From: Ulvibacter sp. MAR_2010_11
Lineage (GTDB): Bacteria; Bacteroidota; Bacteroidia; Flavobacteriales; Flavobacteriaceae
Direction: 5' to 3'
Assembly (NCBI RefSeq): GCF_002813135.1
Contig: NZ_PHTY01000001.1
Span: 2,475,501-2,539,500 of the forward strand
DNA: 64,000 nt
The notes under the pieces: generated by a model
Told to the model about the DNA's origin: nothing
The model's database searches: none
What the model saw: only the letters and a program-made list of their open reading frames with translations
In this document: positions 44,991-53,757 of the stretch, piece by piece
Layout of the letters: each line of letters starts with the position of its first letter
Position numbering within the stretch: the stretch's first letter is position 1
Program-made: the position numbers and the translations under genes

Positions 44991-47900
44991 ATGAACATTA
45001 CAAAAATTTCCATAGAAAATAACCGAGTAACCATTTTGTTGGTTGTGGTTATTGCCATTCTCGGCATACTGGGCTATAATCAGTCATCGAGAGATGCCAT
45101 GCCACCATTTACTATTAGAACGTGTCAGGTGATTACTCAATTTCCGGGAGCATCCCCTGAACGAGTAGAAAAATTGGTGTCGGATAAGATTGAAAAAGTA
45201 ATTCAGGAAATACCGGAACTAAAAACGGTAACCAGTGAGAATCGTACGGGAACGTCTATTATAAAGGTTGAACTTCAGAGCGACGTGCCTAAAGAGGATT
45301 TGCAAGCCGTATGGGATAAGATCAGGCGTAAAATAGATGAAATTCGCAATGAACTTCCTAATAATATTTATGGCCCCACTGTTAAAGATGATGGATTAGG
45401 AGTGGTTTATGGCATTCAACTGGGCCTTCGGTCAGATGGTTTTAACTATGCCGAAATGGAAGACTATGCAGATGAAATTAGAAATGATCTGATTAAACTG
45501 GAAGAGGTATCTAGAGTAGAGATTGGTGGAATACGGGAAGAAAGAGTCTTTGTAAAATTTGACAATGCCAAATTGGCCCAATACGGACTTTCTGCCAACC
45601 AAATAGAAAATGCCATATCAAACACGAATATTGTATTTCCAGGGGGTGAAATAAATCTTCAAAAAGAACGTATTGCCCTTGAACCCACTGGTAATTATGA
45701 ACATATTGAAGATATTAAGAATACACTGATTCCTCTAAAACAAGCAGAATATGTTAAGCTGAGCGACATTGCAGATGTGAGGCTTGGGTATGAAACCCCC
45801 CAGGGTAGCATTGTAAAAATTAATGGTGAAAAGGGTTTAAGTCTTGCATTGAGCCTGAAGGAGGGAACAAGTCTGTCTAAATTAGGTGAAAAACTCGACA
45901 GCAAATTACTCGGTTATAACAATTCGTTTCCCCATGGCATAACCATCGATAGAATTGCATCGCAGGATACCTATGTGAACAACGGGATCAGTGACTTTGT
46001 TTCAAATGTCATTCAATCCATTGCGGTGGTGCTATTGGTAATGCTGCTGTTTTTAGGATTTCGTACCGGAATGGTGGTCGCAAGTTTGATTCCCATAACC
46101 ATGTTGATGTCGTTAATGGTGATGAACTTTTTAGGTGTTGGATTGAATCAGGTGACCTTAGCGGCCTTGATAATGGCTCTGGGCATGCTGGTCGATAACT
46201 CTATTGTGGTGTCAGAAGCTATAATGGTGAAAATGGAGGGAGGATCATCGCCCAAGGACGCAGCGGTCGAGGCGTCTAAAGAATTGGCCATCCCCCTCCT
46301 TATTTCCACTTTAACGACATCGGCAGCATTTCTGGCGTTTTTCCTTGCCGATGGCGCTATGGGTGAAATGATGGGCAATATTTTTATAGTGATAACTATA
46401 GCCCTGCTTTCATCGTTGATTATCGCCCTTTCGTTTGTAGCGATGATAAGTGTCTATTTTATGCGGAACAAAAAAGTTAAAGCCGATTCTAAAAAGGAAG
46501 AAAAACCCGATTTTTTTGAAAAGTTGAATGCAAAATATAAACAGCTACTGATATGGGTTCTAAACCAGCCCAAAAAATTTATCGGTATGGTTGTGGTCGC
46601 GTTTGTTGCATCGTTATTTATTTTTCCTATGCTACCTTTTATTTTTATGCCTGAGAGCGATAGAAATCTAGTAGTTGTCGATATTAATCTGCCACAAGGA
46701 ACCAAGATCGAAGAGACTGAAAAAGTGGTTGATGAACTTTCCGACTTTATAAATGCCAACCTTATAGTTTCGGAGCCTAAGGCAAAGACAGAAGAGGGTA
46801 TTGTGAATTTCACTTCGTTTATTGGAAGAGGGCCCAACTCATACGACTTGGGATATCAACAGGAGCAACCCAATTCGAGCTATGCCCATTTACTTTTAAA
46901 TACAACAGGTTACGACGCAAATGCTAATGTTGTACAGGTATTGGACAAACACGCATTTAATAATTTCCCCGATGCAGATGTGTCGGTCAGTTCCCTGGGA
47001 TCACCTGGCGGTGCAAAATACGATGTAAGTGTCCGACTTGCAGGAGAGGATATGGAAAAATTGTTGTCCATCTCAGAAAGCCTAAAAGCCGAAATGTCGA
47101 AAATTGAAGGTACACAAACAATAAAAGACGATTGGGGGCCGAAAATAAAAAAGGTGGTAATTGATATTGATCAGTTTAAAGCAGGCTTGGCAGGAGTTAC
47201 TAATCAAGACATTGCCATTTCGTTGAAAACCGCCTTGGACGGATTTGAAATTGGAGATTACCGTGATCTAGATGGCAATATTCCCATTGTATTGCAAAAC
47301 AGGAATGCCAATACCTTGGATGTTCGAGAACTAGAAAGCATTGCCGTCTTCTCGCAAATGAACGGTAGCAATGTACCGCTGGCACAGGTGGCAAATATTA
47401 ATATAGAATGGCAGCAGGCTAAAATAATGCATAAAGACTTAAATCGTACTATTGAGGTTAGCTGTAATGCAAAACCCGGTACCACGGCTGCCGAAATCAC
47501 AAATCAGCTCAAACCTTACCTAAAGGAAACTTCAAAAAATTGGGAAAGTGGTTATTCCTACAGCCTTGGGGGCGAGAGTGAAAAAAGTGCCGAATCAATG
47601 GGAGCAGTAGCTAAAAATCTACCTTTTGCGGGATTTATCATTCTGTTGCTATTGATACTCCAATTCAATTCATTCCGAAAAACATTTATTGTAATTGCTT
47701 CTATTCCTTTAGGTATTATCGGGGTACTTGTGGGCCTCTTTGTTTTCAATTCGTACTTCGGGTTTATGGCCTTTTTGGGAATAGTATCACTTGCGGGAAT
47801 AGTGGTTAACAACGCCATTGTTTTGCTTGACAGGATAGATATAGAAATAACGGATTTAGGTAAGAAACCTTATCAGGCTATAATTGACGCGGCACAAGAG

Positions 47901-48107
47901 CGGTTCAGACCCATATTATTAACCACTTTTACTACTGTATTAGGTTTAATTCCATTGTATTTAGGTGGCGGATTGATGTGGGAACCCATGGCCGTGTCTA
48001 TTATGGTAGGTCTTTTGTTCGCAACCATAATCACCTTATTGTTCGTGCCGGTATTGTACAAGTTGCTGTTTAAAGTTAAAACTGAAGAGTTTCAAGAAAT
48101 ACATTAG
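44991..48107 (+). CDS. RND-family efflux pump (inner membrane transporter)
   Basis: A 1038-residue pump of the AcrB/HAE1-like superfamily with 12 helices and two large periplasmic loops. The TM4 proton-relay motif is GMLVDNSIVVSEA: one Asp, with Asn in place of the second Asp of AcrB. The TM10 region has GIVVNNAIVLLDR. The C-terminus (GLIPLYLGGGLMWEPMAVSIM) follows the family closely. It ends the operon with the channel and adaptor. Drug, dye or lipid efflux is likely; the substrate is unknown. Confidence 0.93.
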   Translation: MNITKISIENNRVTILLVVVIAILGILGYNQSSRDAMPPFTIRTCQVITQFPGASPERVEKLVSDKIEKVIQEIPELKTVTSENRTGTSIIKVELQSDVPKEDLQAVWDKIRRKIDEIRNELPNNIYGPTVKDDGLGVVYGIQLGLRSDGFNYAEMEDYADEIRNDLIKLEEVSRVEIGGIREERVFVKFDNAKLAQYGLSANQIENAISNTNIVFPGGEINLQKERIALEPTGNYEHIEDIKNTLIPLKQAEYVKLSDIADVRLGYETPQGSIVKINGEKGLSLALSLKEGTSLSKLGEKLDSKLLGYNNSFPHGITIDRIASQDTYVNNGISDFVSNVIQSIAVVLLVMLLFLGFRTGMVVASLIPITMLMSLMVMNFLGVGLNQVTLAALIMALGMLVDNSIVVSEAIMVKMEGGSSPKDAAVEASKELAIPLLISTLTTSAAFLAFFLADGAMGEMMGNIFIVITIALLSSLIIALSFVAMISVYFMRNKKVKADSKKEEKPDFFEKLNAKYKQLLIWVLNQPKKFIGMVVVAFVASLFIFPMLPFIFMPESDRNLVVVDINLPQGTKIEETEKVVDELSDFINANLIVSEPKAKTEEGIVNFTSFIGRGPNSYDLGYQQEQPNSSYAHLLLNTTGYDANANVVQVLDKHAFNNFPDADVSVSSLGSPGGAKYDVSVRLAGEDMEKLLSISESLKAEMSKIEGTQTIKDDWGPKIKKVVIDIDQFKAGLAGVTNQDIAISLKTALDGFEIGDYRDLDGNIPIVLQNRNANTLDVRELESIAVFSQMNGSNVPLAQVANINIEWQQAKIMHKDLNRTIEVSCNAKPGTTAAEITNQLKPYLKETSKNWESGYSYSLGGESEKSAESMGAVAKNLPFAGFIILLLLILQFNSFRKTFIVIASIPLGIIGVLVGLFVFNSYFGFMAFLGIVSLAGIVVNNAIVLLDRIDIEITDLGKKPYQAIIDAAQERFRPILLTTFTTVLGLIPLYLGGGLMWEPMAVSIMVGLLFATIITLLFVPVLYKLLFKVKTEEFQEIH

Positions 48108-48113
48108 TCCTAT

Positions 48114-48139
48114 TTCGACTTCATTCCTCATTATTCGGT
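48114..48139 (+). promoter_or_regulatory. LytTR-type direct repeat, third copy (weaker)
   Basis: TTCGAC at 48114-48119 and TTCGGT at 48134-48139, again exactly 20 bases apart, before the gene at 48215. The second half deviates by two bases, and the downstream -7 (TTACTTTA, 48183-48190) is weaker. Confidence 0.45.
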
Positions 48140-48214
48140 TTTGGCAATAATTCTCAGAATCCGGTCAAACAAGGATGTAATATTACTTTAAATTAATATT
48201 AAAATTATTGAATT

Positions 48215-48793
48215 ATGAAATTATTAAAAAGCATAACAACATTATTTTCAGTCGGAATCCTTTTGTTTTCATGCAATACAAATGCACAAAGGAGAACTGT
48301 AGTAAAAACACCCAATCGAACGGTTGTAACAACAAGAACACCCGGAAGACTTGTAATTAATACAACTCCGGCTCCAAGAGTCAGAGTCGTTGCTACCATA
48401 CCCAATAACGCAGTAGTTATTACCCACGGATCGATCAGGTATCACTACCACGCAGGTGTTTATTACCGCTATAACAACGGAAGTTATATTGTAGTAACTC
48501 CACCATTAGGAATTCAAATAAATGTGTTGCCAAAAGGCTATACGCAGCTTGTTATTGGAGGCATAAATTATTACCATTATGAAGGATGCTATTACATAAA
48601 AACTGATCTTGGACAATATGCAACGGCTAAAGATCCCCAAGCCCAGGATGCCGTGGTGTACACCTTACCAGAAGTCACCGAAGAAATAACGACAGATGGC
48701 AAAGTATACTATGAATCTAACGGAACACTATACAAAGTTGTGGTTACTCCAGAAGGGAAAGGTTTTAAAGCGGTGAGTATTATAGAAAATTAG
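48215..48793 (+). CDS. Tyr/His-rich envelope protein (DUF6515-like)
   Basis: A 192-residue protein with a lipoprotein-type signal (GILLFSCNTNAQ). The region after it is Thr/Val/Arg-rich (TVVKTPNRTVVTTRTPGR). A central Tyr/His/Gly part (RYHYHAGVYYRYNNGSYIVV, then NYYHYEGCYYIK) has two related units of the DUF6515 kind. The last part reads GKVYYESNGTLYKVV. Function unknown; probably surface or periplasmic. It lies between the RND operon and a DUF2147-like gene and carries a possible LytTR site upstream. Confidence 0.7.
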   Translation: MKLLKSITTLFSVGILLFSCNTNAQRRTVVKTPNRTVVTTRTPGRLVINTTPAPRVRVVATIPNNAVVITHGSIRYHYHAGVYYRYNNGSYIVVTPPLGIQINVLPKGYTQLVIGGINYYHYEGCYYIKTDLGQYATAKDPQAQDAVVYTLPEVTEEITTDGKVYYESNGTLYKVVVTPEGKGFKAVSIIEN

Positions 48794-48870
48794 AAATTAA
48801 AGAGTCACGAAAACAGAATTTGATTTTATCATTTTTTGCTTATGAAGGATAGGTAGATAGAACCCTTTTT

Positions 48871-48942
48871 TTCGACTTCAAATCCCAATATTCGACTTCA
48901 ACAATTCAATTCTGAAAAGAGACAGAATCTACTTCACCTTTG
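48871..48942 (+). promoter_or_regulatory. LytTR-type direct repeat and promoter of the DUF2147-like gene
   Basis: TTCGACTTCAA occurs twice (48871-48881 and 48891-48901), exactly 20 bases apart, with CCCAATA between. The block CCCAATATTCGACTTCAA (48884-48901) is identical to 41416-41433. The -7 box CACCTTTG (48935-48942) has TTTG 48 bases beyond the second repeat start, as at 41471. The start codon is at 48979. Confidence 0.7.
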
Positions 48943-48978
48943 TAAAGAATTTAAAATGAATAATTAAAAAACAACAAA

Positions 48979-49344
48979 ATGAAAATTTTAAAAAACGTAC
49001 TAGTACTAATAGCTATCAGTTTGTTTAGCATAAACAGTTTTGCACAGACAAATTCTGGTGTTGCAGGCGAATGGATTGTAGGTGAACAAAACACAATTGT
49101 AAAAATCGAGCAACACGATGATACTTATAGTGGAAAAACTATCTCCTCGGATAATTCTAATGCCGAGATCGGAAAACTGATGGTTAAAGAACTTAAGAAA
49201 AATAAAGGCGAATGGCAAGGAAAGGTATATGCCCCACAACGTAAAGAATGGTACGATGCCGAATTCGTCCCAAACGGAAATACTTTAGATGTTAAAATAA
49301 AAGTAGGCTTTTTTAGCAAAACCATTGAATGGAAAAGAAAATAA
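48979..49344 (+). CDS. DUF2147-like exported protein
   Basis: A 121-residue protein with signal peptide (ending INSFAQ). The body follows the DUF2147 pattern: GVAGEWIVGEQNTIVKIEQHDDTYSGKTI and a terminal FFSKTIEWKRK. Normal members are about 140 residues. DUF2147 proteins are small periplasmic barrels of unknown role. The gene overlaps an open frame of the next gene, whose real start is 3 bases beyond its stop, and it has a LytTR-type repeat upstream. Confidence 0.8.
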   Translation: MKILKNVLVLIAISLFSINSFAQTNSGVAGEWIVGEQNTIVKIEQHDDTYSGKTISSDNSNAEIGKLMVKELKKNKGEWQGKVYAPQRKEWYDAEFVPNGNTLDVKIKVGFFSKTIEWKRK

Positions 49345-49346
49345 CT

Positions 49347-50258
49347 ATGAAATATTCTTATAAAAATGTTGCTGTGCAAAAAGCAAGTGTAATCGTTATT
49401 CTCATTTTTACTTTTATGAATAATGGGTATTCACAGGATTTTAAATTAGCAGGAATTCAATATAATAATTATCAGAAATCAGAACTAAAAAATGATTCGG
49501 GAAACCAAGAAATTTCATTTCAAGAATTTGGTGCATTTGTAAATTTTCCGAAGAAATTAAAAAACAATAAAACCGTTTTGGTTAATGGGTTTGGTTATGG
49601 TTTTGTGGAAGCGTCATTAGATAATCAGTTGTTTCCATCTAACGAAAACGACAAAAAGTTGCAGTCGTTTTATTACCAATTAACTTTATTACATCAATGG
49701 AACGAAAAATGGAACCTTGCTGTTAATTTAACTCCCACTTTGTCATCAGATTTTGAAGCTAAGTTAAGTACCGACGATTTTGTTTTTCAGGGCGCAGTTA
49801 CAGCGACAAGAAAGTTTAGTTCAACATTTAAACTTGGAGGTGGTTTAGCATATAGTGCACGTTTGGGGAGTCCACAATTAATTCCTTTAGTCAATCTGCA
49901 TTATAAAAATAATAAACACGAAATAAATGCTGTATTACCTATAAACGCAAAATACACCTATTCATTATTACCAAGTAACAAATTAGATTTGGGTGTAAAG
50001 TATAATCTTAATGGAGGAAATTTTAATGTATATTCAGAAGACAATAGTATTGATAAAATAAACTATTCGAGAATAAATTTTGGCGTATTAGCCGATTATC
50101 AACTCACTAAAATACTTCGTTTAGAAGCTTTTGGAGGCCTAAGTGCTGGTAGAAATTATAGTTTGATTGATGCAGATGATACTGCGTATGATTTTGACTC
50201 TGAATCAGCCCCATTTTTTAGTGTGGGAATTGTACTGGTTCCGCCAAAAAGGAAATGA
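49347..50258 (+). CDS. Outer-membrane beta-barrel protein (DUF6268-like)
   Basis: A 303-residue protein from the ATG at 49347 (six codons inside the frame), with signal peptide to NNGYSQ. The rest alternates polar and aromatic/hydrophobic residues with Gly turns, as a porin-like barrel does, for example FKLGGGLAYSARLGSPQLI, and ends PFFSVGIVLVPPKRK. It is probably a 10- to 14-strand barrel of the DUF6268 group; function unknown. It follows the DUF2147-like gene by 2 bases, so the two are cotranscribed. Confidence 0.75.
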   Translation: MKYSYKNVAVQKASVIVILIFTFMNNGYSQDFKLAGIQYNNYQKSELKNDSGNQEISFQEFGAFVNFPKKLKNNKTVLVNGFGYGFVEASLDNQLFPSNENDKKLQSFYYQLTLLHQWNEKWNLAVNLTPTLSSDFEAKLSTDDFVFQGAVTATRKFSSTFKLGGGLAYSARLGSPQLIPLVNLHYKNNKHEINAVLPINAKYTYSLLPSNKLDLGVKYNLNGGNFNVYSEDNSIDKINYSRINFGVLADYQLTKILRLEAFGGLSAGRNYSLIDADDTAYDFDSESAPFFSVGIVLVPPKRK

Positions 50259-50319
50259 GCGTAGATATCATACTGAAATAAATTAATATATTGACAAGCA
50301 AATTGTACTTTGATCGATA

Positions 50320-51351
50320 ATGAAAAATAGTATTGGAAAAACGGTAGTTCGTATCATTCTGGTGTCGTTATATGCCATTCTTGTTATGAGGTTAGTTGGG
50401 TTTGTTATGCCTGATACTATCGAATATGCCTCAGAGACTCCCATAGAAATATTTTTGTTCTTTTACCTGCTTATATTCAATTTAAATACCGAGGGAAATC
50501 TGTTTTTTGACCGCTATCTGGATAAAAAATACCCTTGGTTTTACTTTCCTCGAAAGCGGATTTTTATTCAATTGGGCATTATCATTCTGTGGACGTTAAT
50601 CTCCATTGGACTGCCATTTGTTGCTTGGTATTACATCAACGACCAGTCTTTTATTTTTGATAAGGCACCTGTTATCGTATTTATTGCGTCCATCGTTTTT
50701 TTATTAGGATTTATCGGGGTTTCAATCGCTAAAAACTTCTTTACCGAATGGAACGTTTCATTGCTGCGTGCGGAGCATTACAAACAAGAAAAACTAAAGG
50801 CCGATTATCGGGTTTTGCAAAATCAGGTAAATCCGCATTTTCTGTTTAATAGCCTGAATGTATTGATTTCGGAAATAAAACACAATCCAACAAATGCAGA
50901 AGATTTTACACGCAAACTATCGAAAGTATATCGATATGTTTTACAAAGTAAAAATCACGATTTAATTTCCTTGAAAAAGGAACTTGAATTTATTGATTCC
51001 TTTATTTTTTTGCATAAAGTCAGAATTGGAGATGCTTTAGAATATGTTGTAAATATTTCTGATGAAATAGTACAGATGCAAATCCCACCTTTAACCTTGC
51101 AAATTTTGATTGAAAATGCCATTAAACACAATATAGCTAATGAAGAAAATGTGCTGAAAATTTCAATTGAAAGCGGTAGCGATAATAAATTAATCGTTAG
51201 TAATAACTTACAAATTATTGATACTGTCGATTCAACATACACAGGTTTATCAAATTTAAGCAAGCGATTTGAATTGCTTAAAAAAGATGGTTTTACTTAT
51301 GGTAAACAAGAAGAAAAATTTGTGGTAACCATTCCTTTAATCGAAGAATAA
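50320..51351 (+). CDS. LytS-type sensor histidine kinase
   Basis: A 343-residue protein with four helices (about 8-26, 42-58, 82-106, 120-140). The cytoplasmic kinase begins with the H-box YRVLQNQVNPHFLFNSLNVL, typical of the LytS/YehU family (His_kinase PF06580), followed by an HATPase domain with LIENAIKHNIA. There is no long periplasmic sensor. The LytTR regulator gene starts one base after the stop. Confidence 0.93.
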   Translation: MKNSIGKTVVRIILVSLYAILVMRLVGFVMPDTIEYASETPIEIFLFFYLLIFNLNTEGNLFFDRYLDKKYPWFYFPRKRIFIQLGIIILWTLISIGLPFVAWYYINDQSFIFDKAPVIVFIASIVFLLGFIGVSIAKNFFTEWNVSLLRAEHYKQEKLKADYRVLQNQVNPHFLFNSLNVLISEIKHNPTNAEDFTRKLSKVYRYVLQSKNHDLISLKKELEFIDSFIFLHKVRIGDALEYVVNISDEIVQMQIPPLTLQILIENAIKHNIANEENVLKISIESGSDNKLIVSNNLQIIDTVDSTYTGLSNLSKRFELLKKDGFTYGKQEEKFVVTIPLIEE

Positions 51352-51352
51352 A

Positions 51353-52126
51353 ATGATCAAAGTAGTAATAATAGAAGACGAATTACCAGCACAACGCTTG
51401 CTAAAAGAAACCTTGAAGGAAATAGCTATTAATACCGAAGTTGTTTGCTGTTTAAACAGTATAAAATCCGCTGTGGAATGGTTTAAACATAATTCACATC
51501 CAGACATTGTTTTATTAGACATTCAATTATCTGATGGATTAAGCTTTGAAATTTTTAAGCAAGTAAACATTGAAAGCTCTATAATATTTACAACCGCTTA
51601 TGACGAATACGCTATACAAGCATTTAAGGTCAATAGTATTGACTATCTGTTAAAACCAGTAGAAAAAGATGAATTACAAACTGCTTTTGAGAAGTATCAG
51701 CATTACAATAAACAATTTATACAAGAGAAGAATTCCAATATAGATTTTTCAGAACTTGCTGCATTAATTAAAAGTGAAAAGACTGAATATCGTAAACGGT
51801 TACTAATTCAATCTAACGAATCGTTTTTTCATTTGCCTGTTGACGACATTGCACTCTTTTACAGTATGCAGGGGATTACCTTTGCTGTAACTTTCGAAAA
51901 GAGAGAATATGCGGTTAATTTTTCGCTCGAAAGTTTAAAAGATCAATTACAACCTGATAATTTTTTTAAAATAAATCGTCAATTTATAGTAAATATTGAC
52001 GCTATTAAAAGAGTTCATTCTTATTTTAATGGGAAACTAAAGCTTGAAATAATACCGTCACACGCAGAGGATATAATAGTTGGTAAGGACAAGGCAGCAG
52101 CCTTTAAACGGTGGATGGATAGGTAA
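51353..52126 (+). CDS. LytTR-family response regulator
   Basis: A 257-residue protein. The receiver (about 1-120) has the phospho-Asp in DIVLLDIQLSDG, the Thr/Ser site in FTTAYDEYA and Lys in LLKPVEKD. The LytTR DNA-binding domain (about 155-257) reads LFYSMQGITFAVTF, then NFFKINRQFIVNIDAIKRVH. LytTR domains bind pairs of direct repeats about two helical turns apart; such repeats lie upstream of the efflux operon and of two nearby genes. It forms a pair with the kinase upstream. Confidence 0.94.
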   Translation: MIKVVIIEDELPAQRLLKETLKEIAINTEVVCCLNSIKSAVEWFKHNSHPDIVLLDIQLSDGLSFEIFKQVNIESSIIFTTAYDEYAIQAFKVNSIDYLLKPVEKDELQTAFEKYQHYNKQFIQEKNSNIDFSELAALIKSEKTEYRKRLLIQSNESFFHLPVDDIALFYSMQGITFAVTFEKREYAVNFSLESLKDQLQPDNFFKINRQFIVNIDAIKRVHSYFNGKLKLEIIPSHAEDIIVGKDKAAAFKRWMDR

Positions 52127-52900
52127 GTTAAAAAGAAAAACAATTTTTAAATAATATTTAGATGTTAAACTCGACCTCATAAAATTTTGGCTAAAACAAT
52201 AGGAGAGTGGAGCGTACATATTTTAGGGGTTTAGTAATACAATTTCTTAAGTGTTTTATTTATACAAGGGATTTCATAACAATCTAACGGAGTTACAATG
52301 TTTCCTAAAATATAGCGTAATGAGCCGTAATTGTTTCCAAAAGTTTATGCAGTCTTGATTTTTTTGTTTCTTTTTTTATCAAGAAAAAAAGATATAATCA
52401 AAACTTATGAAGTTCAAATCTTCGACTTCTATTTTACATAATATTAGTAGTTACAATTAAAAAAGATTAAATAGTAACGAGAATAGAATAAGTGCTTGGA
52501 ATTTTATTTTTTTAAAATTTAAGCTCTTATGGCAAGCTTACGAGAATCGCGTAGAAAAAATATTGTGCACAATTATTCATATACGCTAAAATTTCAATAA
52601 CATCAAAAAGGTTAGCTTTTATTTTGGCGTTGGCAAGCGTTGGATAATTGTGTGTAAAATAAATTGCCAGAGCAATTTGATTTTATAAAACAATCGAGCG
52701 ATTGGTAGCGGCTATTTTACATAACGGCTAATTATAGATACAAATGTTTTATAAACGCTGCGAAGCAAACCGCTTATTAGTTTAATAACCCAAGTTCCAA
52801 TTAGTCTTATGAAAACAAATGCTTCTGGGATATTTTACATAGTATAGAATTATAGCTTACGAATGTGTAACAATTATTAAAGTGAAGCGTGTTGGTTTCC

Positions 52901-52960
52901 TTTTACATAATTGTTGACGATATGAGCCTAAAGGCAATCATATCTACAATTATATAAAAT
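52901..52960. repeat. Imperfect inverted repeat with inner hairpin
   Basis: The left arm (52901-52925) and right arm (52938-52960) are near-complementary (TTTTA-ATAATTGT-GATATGA with its complement). Between them GCCT-AA-AGGC forms a tip. It has the look of a folded recombination site or a structured RNA, but no known core motif was matched. Confidence 0.5.
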
Positions 52961-53106
52961 AGCACAGCTATACGGAAACTTCACACAATACATTTGTACT
53001 ATAATTTATATTATGTAAAATAGAAGCTCACAATAGATCGATGAATGCTTCCCTATTCTTTGATTTTATGTTATTTAATAAAGCTCTCTAAAAGATCTTG
53101 ATCAAT

Positions 53107-53134
53107 AAAAAAAGCAGCACCGTAAAGTACTGCT
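53107..53134 (-). terminator. Terminator of the coiled-coil gene
   Basis: On the minus strand, an AGCAG-type stem (53113-53117 with 53130-53134; one internal mismatch) is followed by a U run encoded by the A run at 53107-53113. Confidence 0.6.
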
Positions 53135-53171
53135 CTTTTGCAATCTAAAAATTATGGGTAGTTATGTGTAG

Positions 53172-53558
53172 TTACTCGCGTAGGTATTCCGCAAAGAAAT
53201 TCATCATCTCCTCCTTCAAATCGTAATGCATCTGTATATAGGTGCGCATATCTTCCTTTAACGGCTTTTGCGTAGCATTAACCAACCCCTGCATGTCTTC
53301 GTCTAAGTTGCCACTGTCAATAATCCTTATCTTCGCCTTACACCTGTGCTTTAAATCGGCTATCGCCGCTCTCTCTATCATAATTCTGTTTTGGAAATTT
53401 TCAAGTCCCTTGCGGGCGCTGTGACCAAATTCCAGTCTTGCTATTTCTTCCAGTTTTTGCTGAAATAAATTCATTTCATCGAAATGAAATCGCAATTCCC
53501 GTCTCCAGGTTTCTAAATTAAATTGTAAGTCGCTTAAGGTTTCATGCTGTGTCTGCAT
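53172..53558 (-). CDS. Small helical (coiled-coil) protein of unknown function
   Basis: A 128-residue all-helical protein without signal peptide or membrane helix. Charged heptads run throughout (LQFNLETWRRELRFHFDEMN, then FQNRIMIERAAIADLKHR). I do not recognise the family. It is bracketed by the repeat-rich spacer and the divergent terC gene, with a terminator behind it. Probably a cytosolic dimer or oligomer. Confidence 0.65.
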   Translation of the reverse strand: MQTQHETLSDLQFNLETWRRELRFHFDEMNLFQQKLEEIARLEFGHSARKGLENFQNRIMIERAAIADLKHRCKAKIRIIDSGNLDEDMQGLVNATQKPLKEDMRTYIQMHYDLKEEMMNFFAEYLRE

Positions 53559-53757
53559 AGTGTATCGGTTAACAGTTTATATTCTAGTGAGCGTTTTTAT
53601 GTAGGTTAGCTGCGAAGCGCCAACAAGTTACGTTTTATATTTTATAATTCAAATAGACGAAATCACATTTTTTAAGCTTTAACTTTTTTATGCACATTAA
53701 CATTTTGTTATCTATGTTTTTCCTAATTCCGCTATACATTCGTGAAAACTTTCTACT

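Larger units (their letters stand above)
52127..53171. other. About 1 kb repeat-rich, gene-free region
   Basis: No open frame of quality is seen. The motif TATTTTACATAA or a close variant recurs at 52431, 52713, 52832 and 52901 and inverted at 53011-53022. Between copies are inverted segments; the clearest hairpin is 52901-52960. The region is AT-rich and may be an eroded element or an array of structured units. It separates the LytTR gene from a coiled-coil gene. Confidence 0.5.

Noticed and set aside
46148..46378. Antisense frames inside the RND pump gene
   Set aside because: Frames opposite a long conserved gene; composition mirrors the coding strand and no domain is seen.
52421..52430. 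TTCGACTTC in the repeat-rich region as a fourth LytTR site
   Set aside because: Only one half is present; there is no partner 20 bases away and no gene downstream on that strand.
52901..52960. Integron attC site
   Set aside because: The hairpin lacks convincing RYYYAAC/GTTRRRY cores, and no integrase gene or cassette genes are seen.
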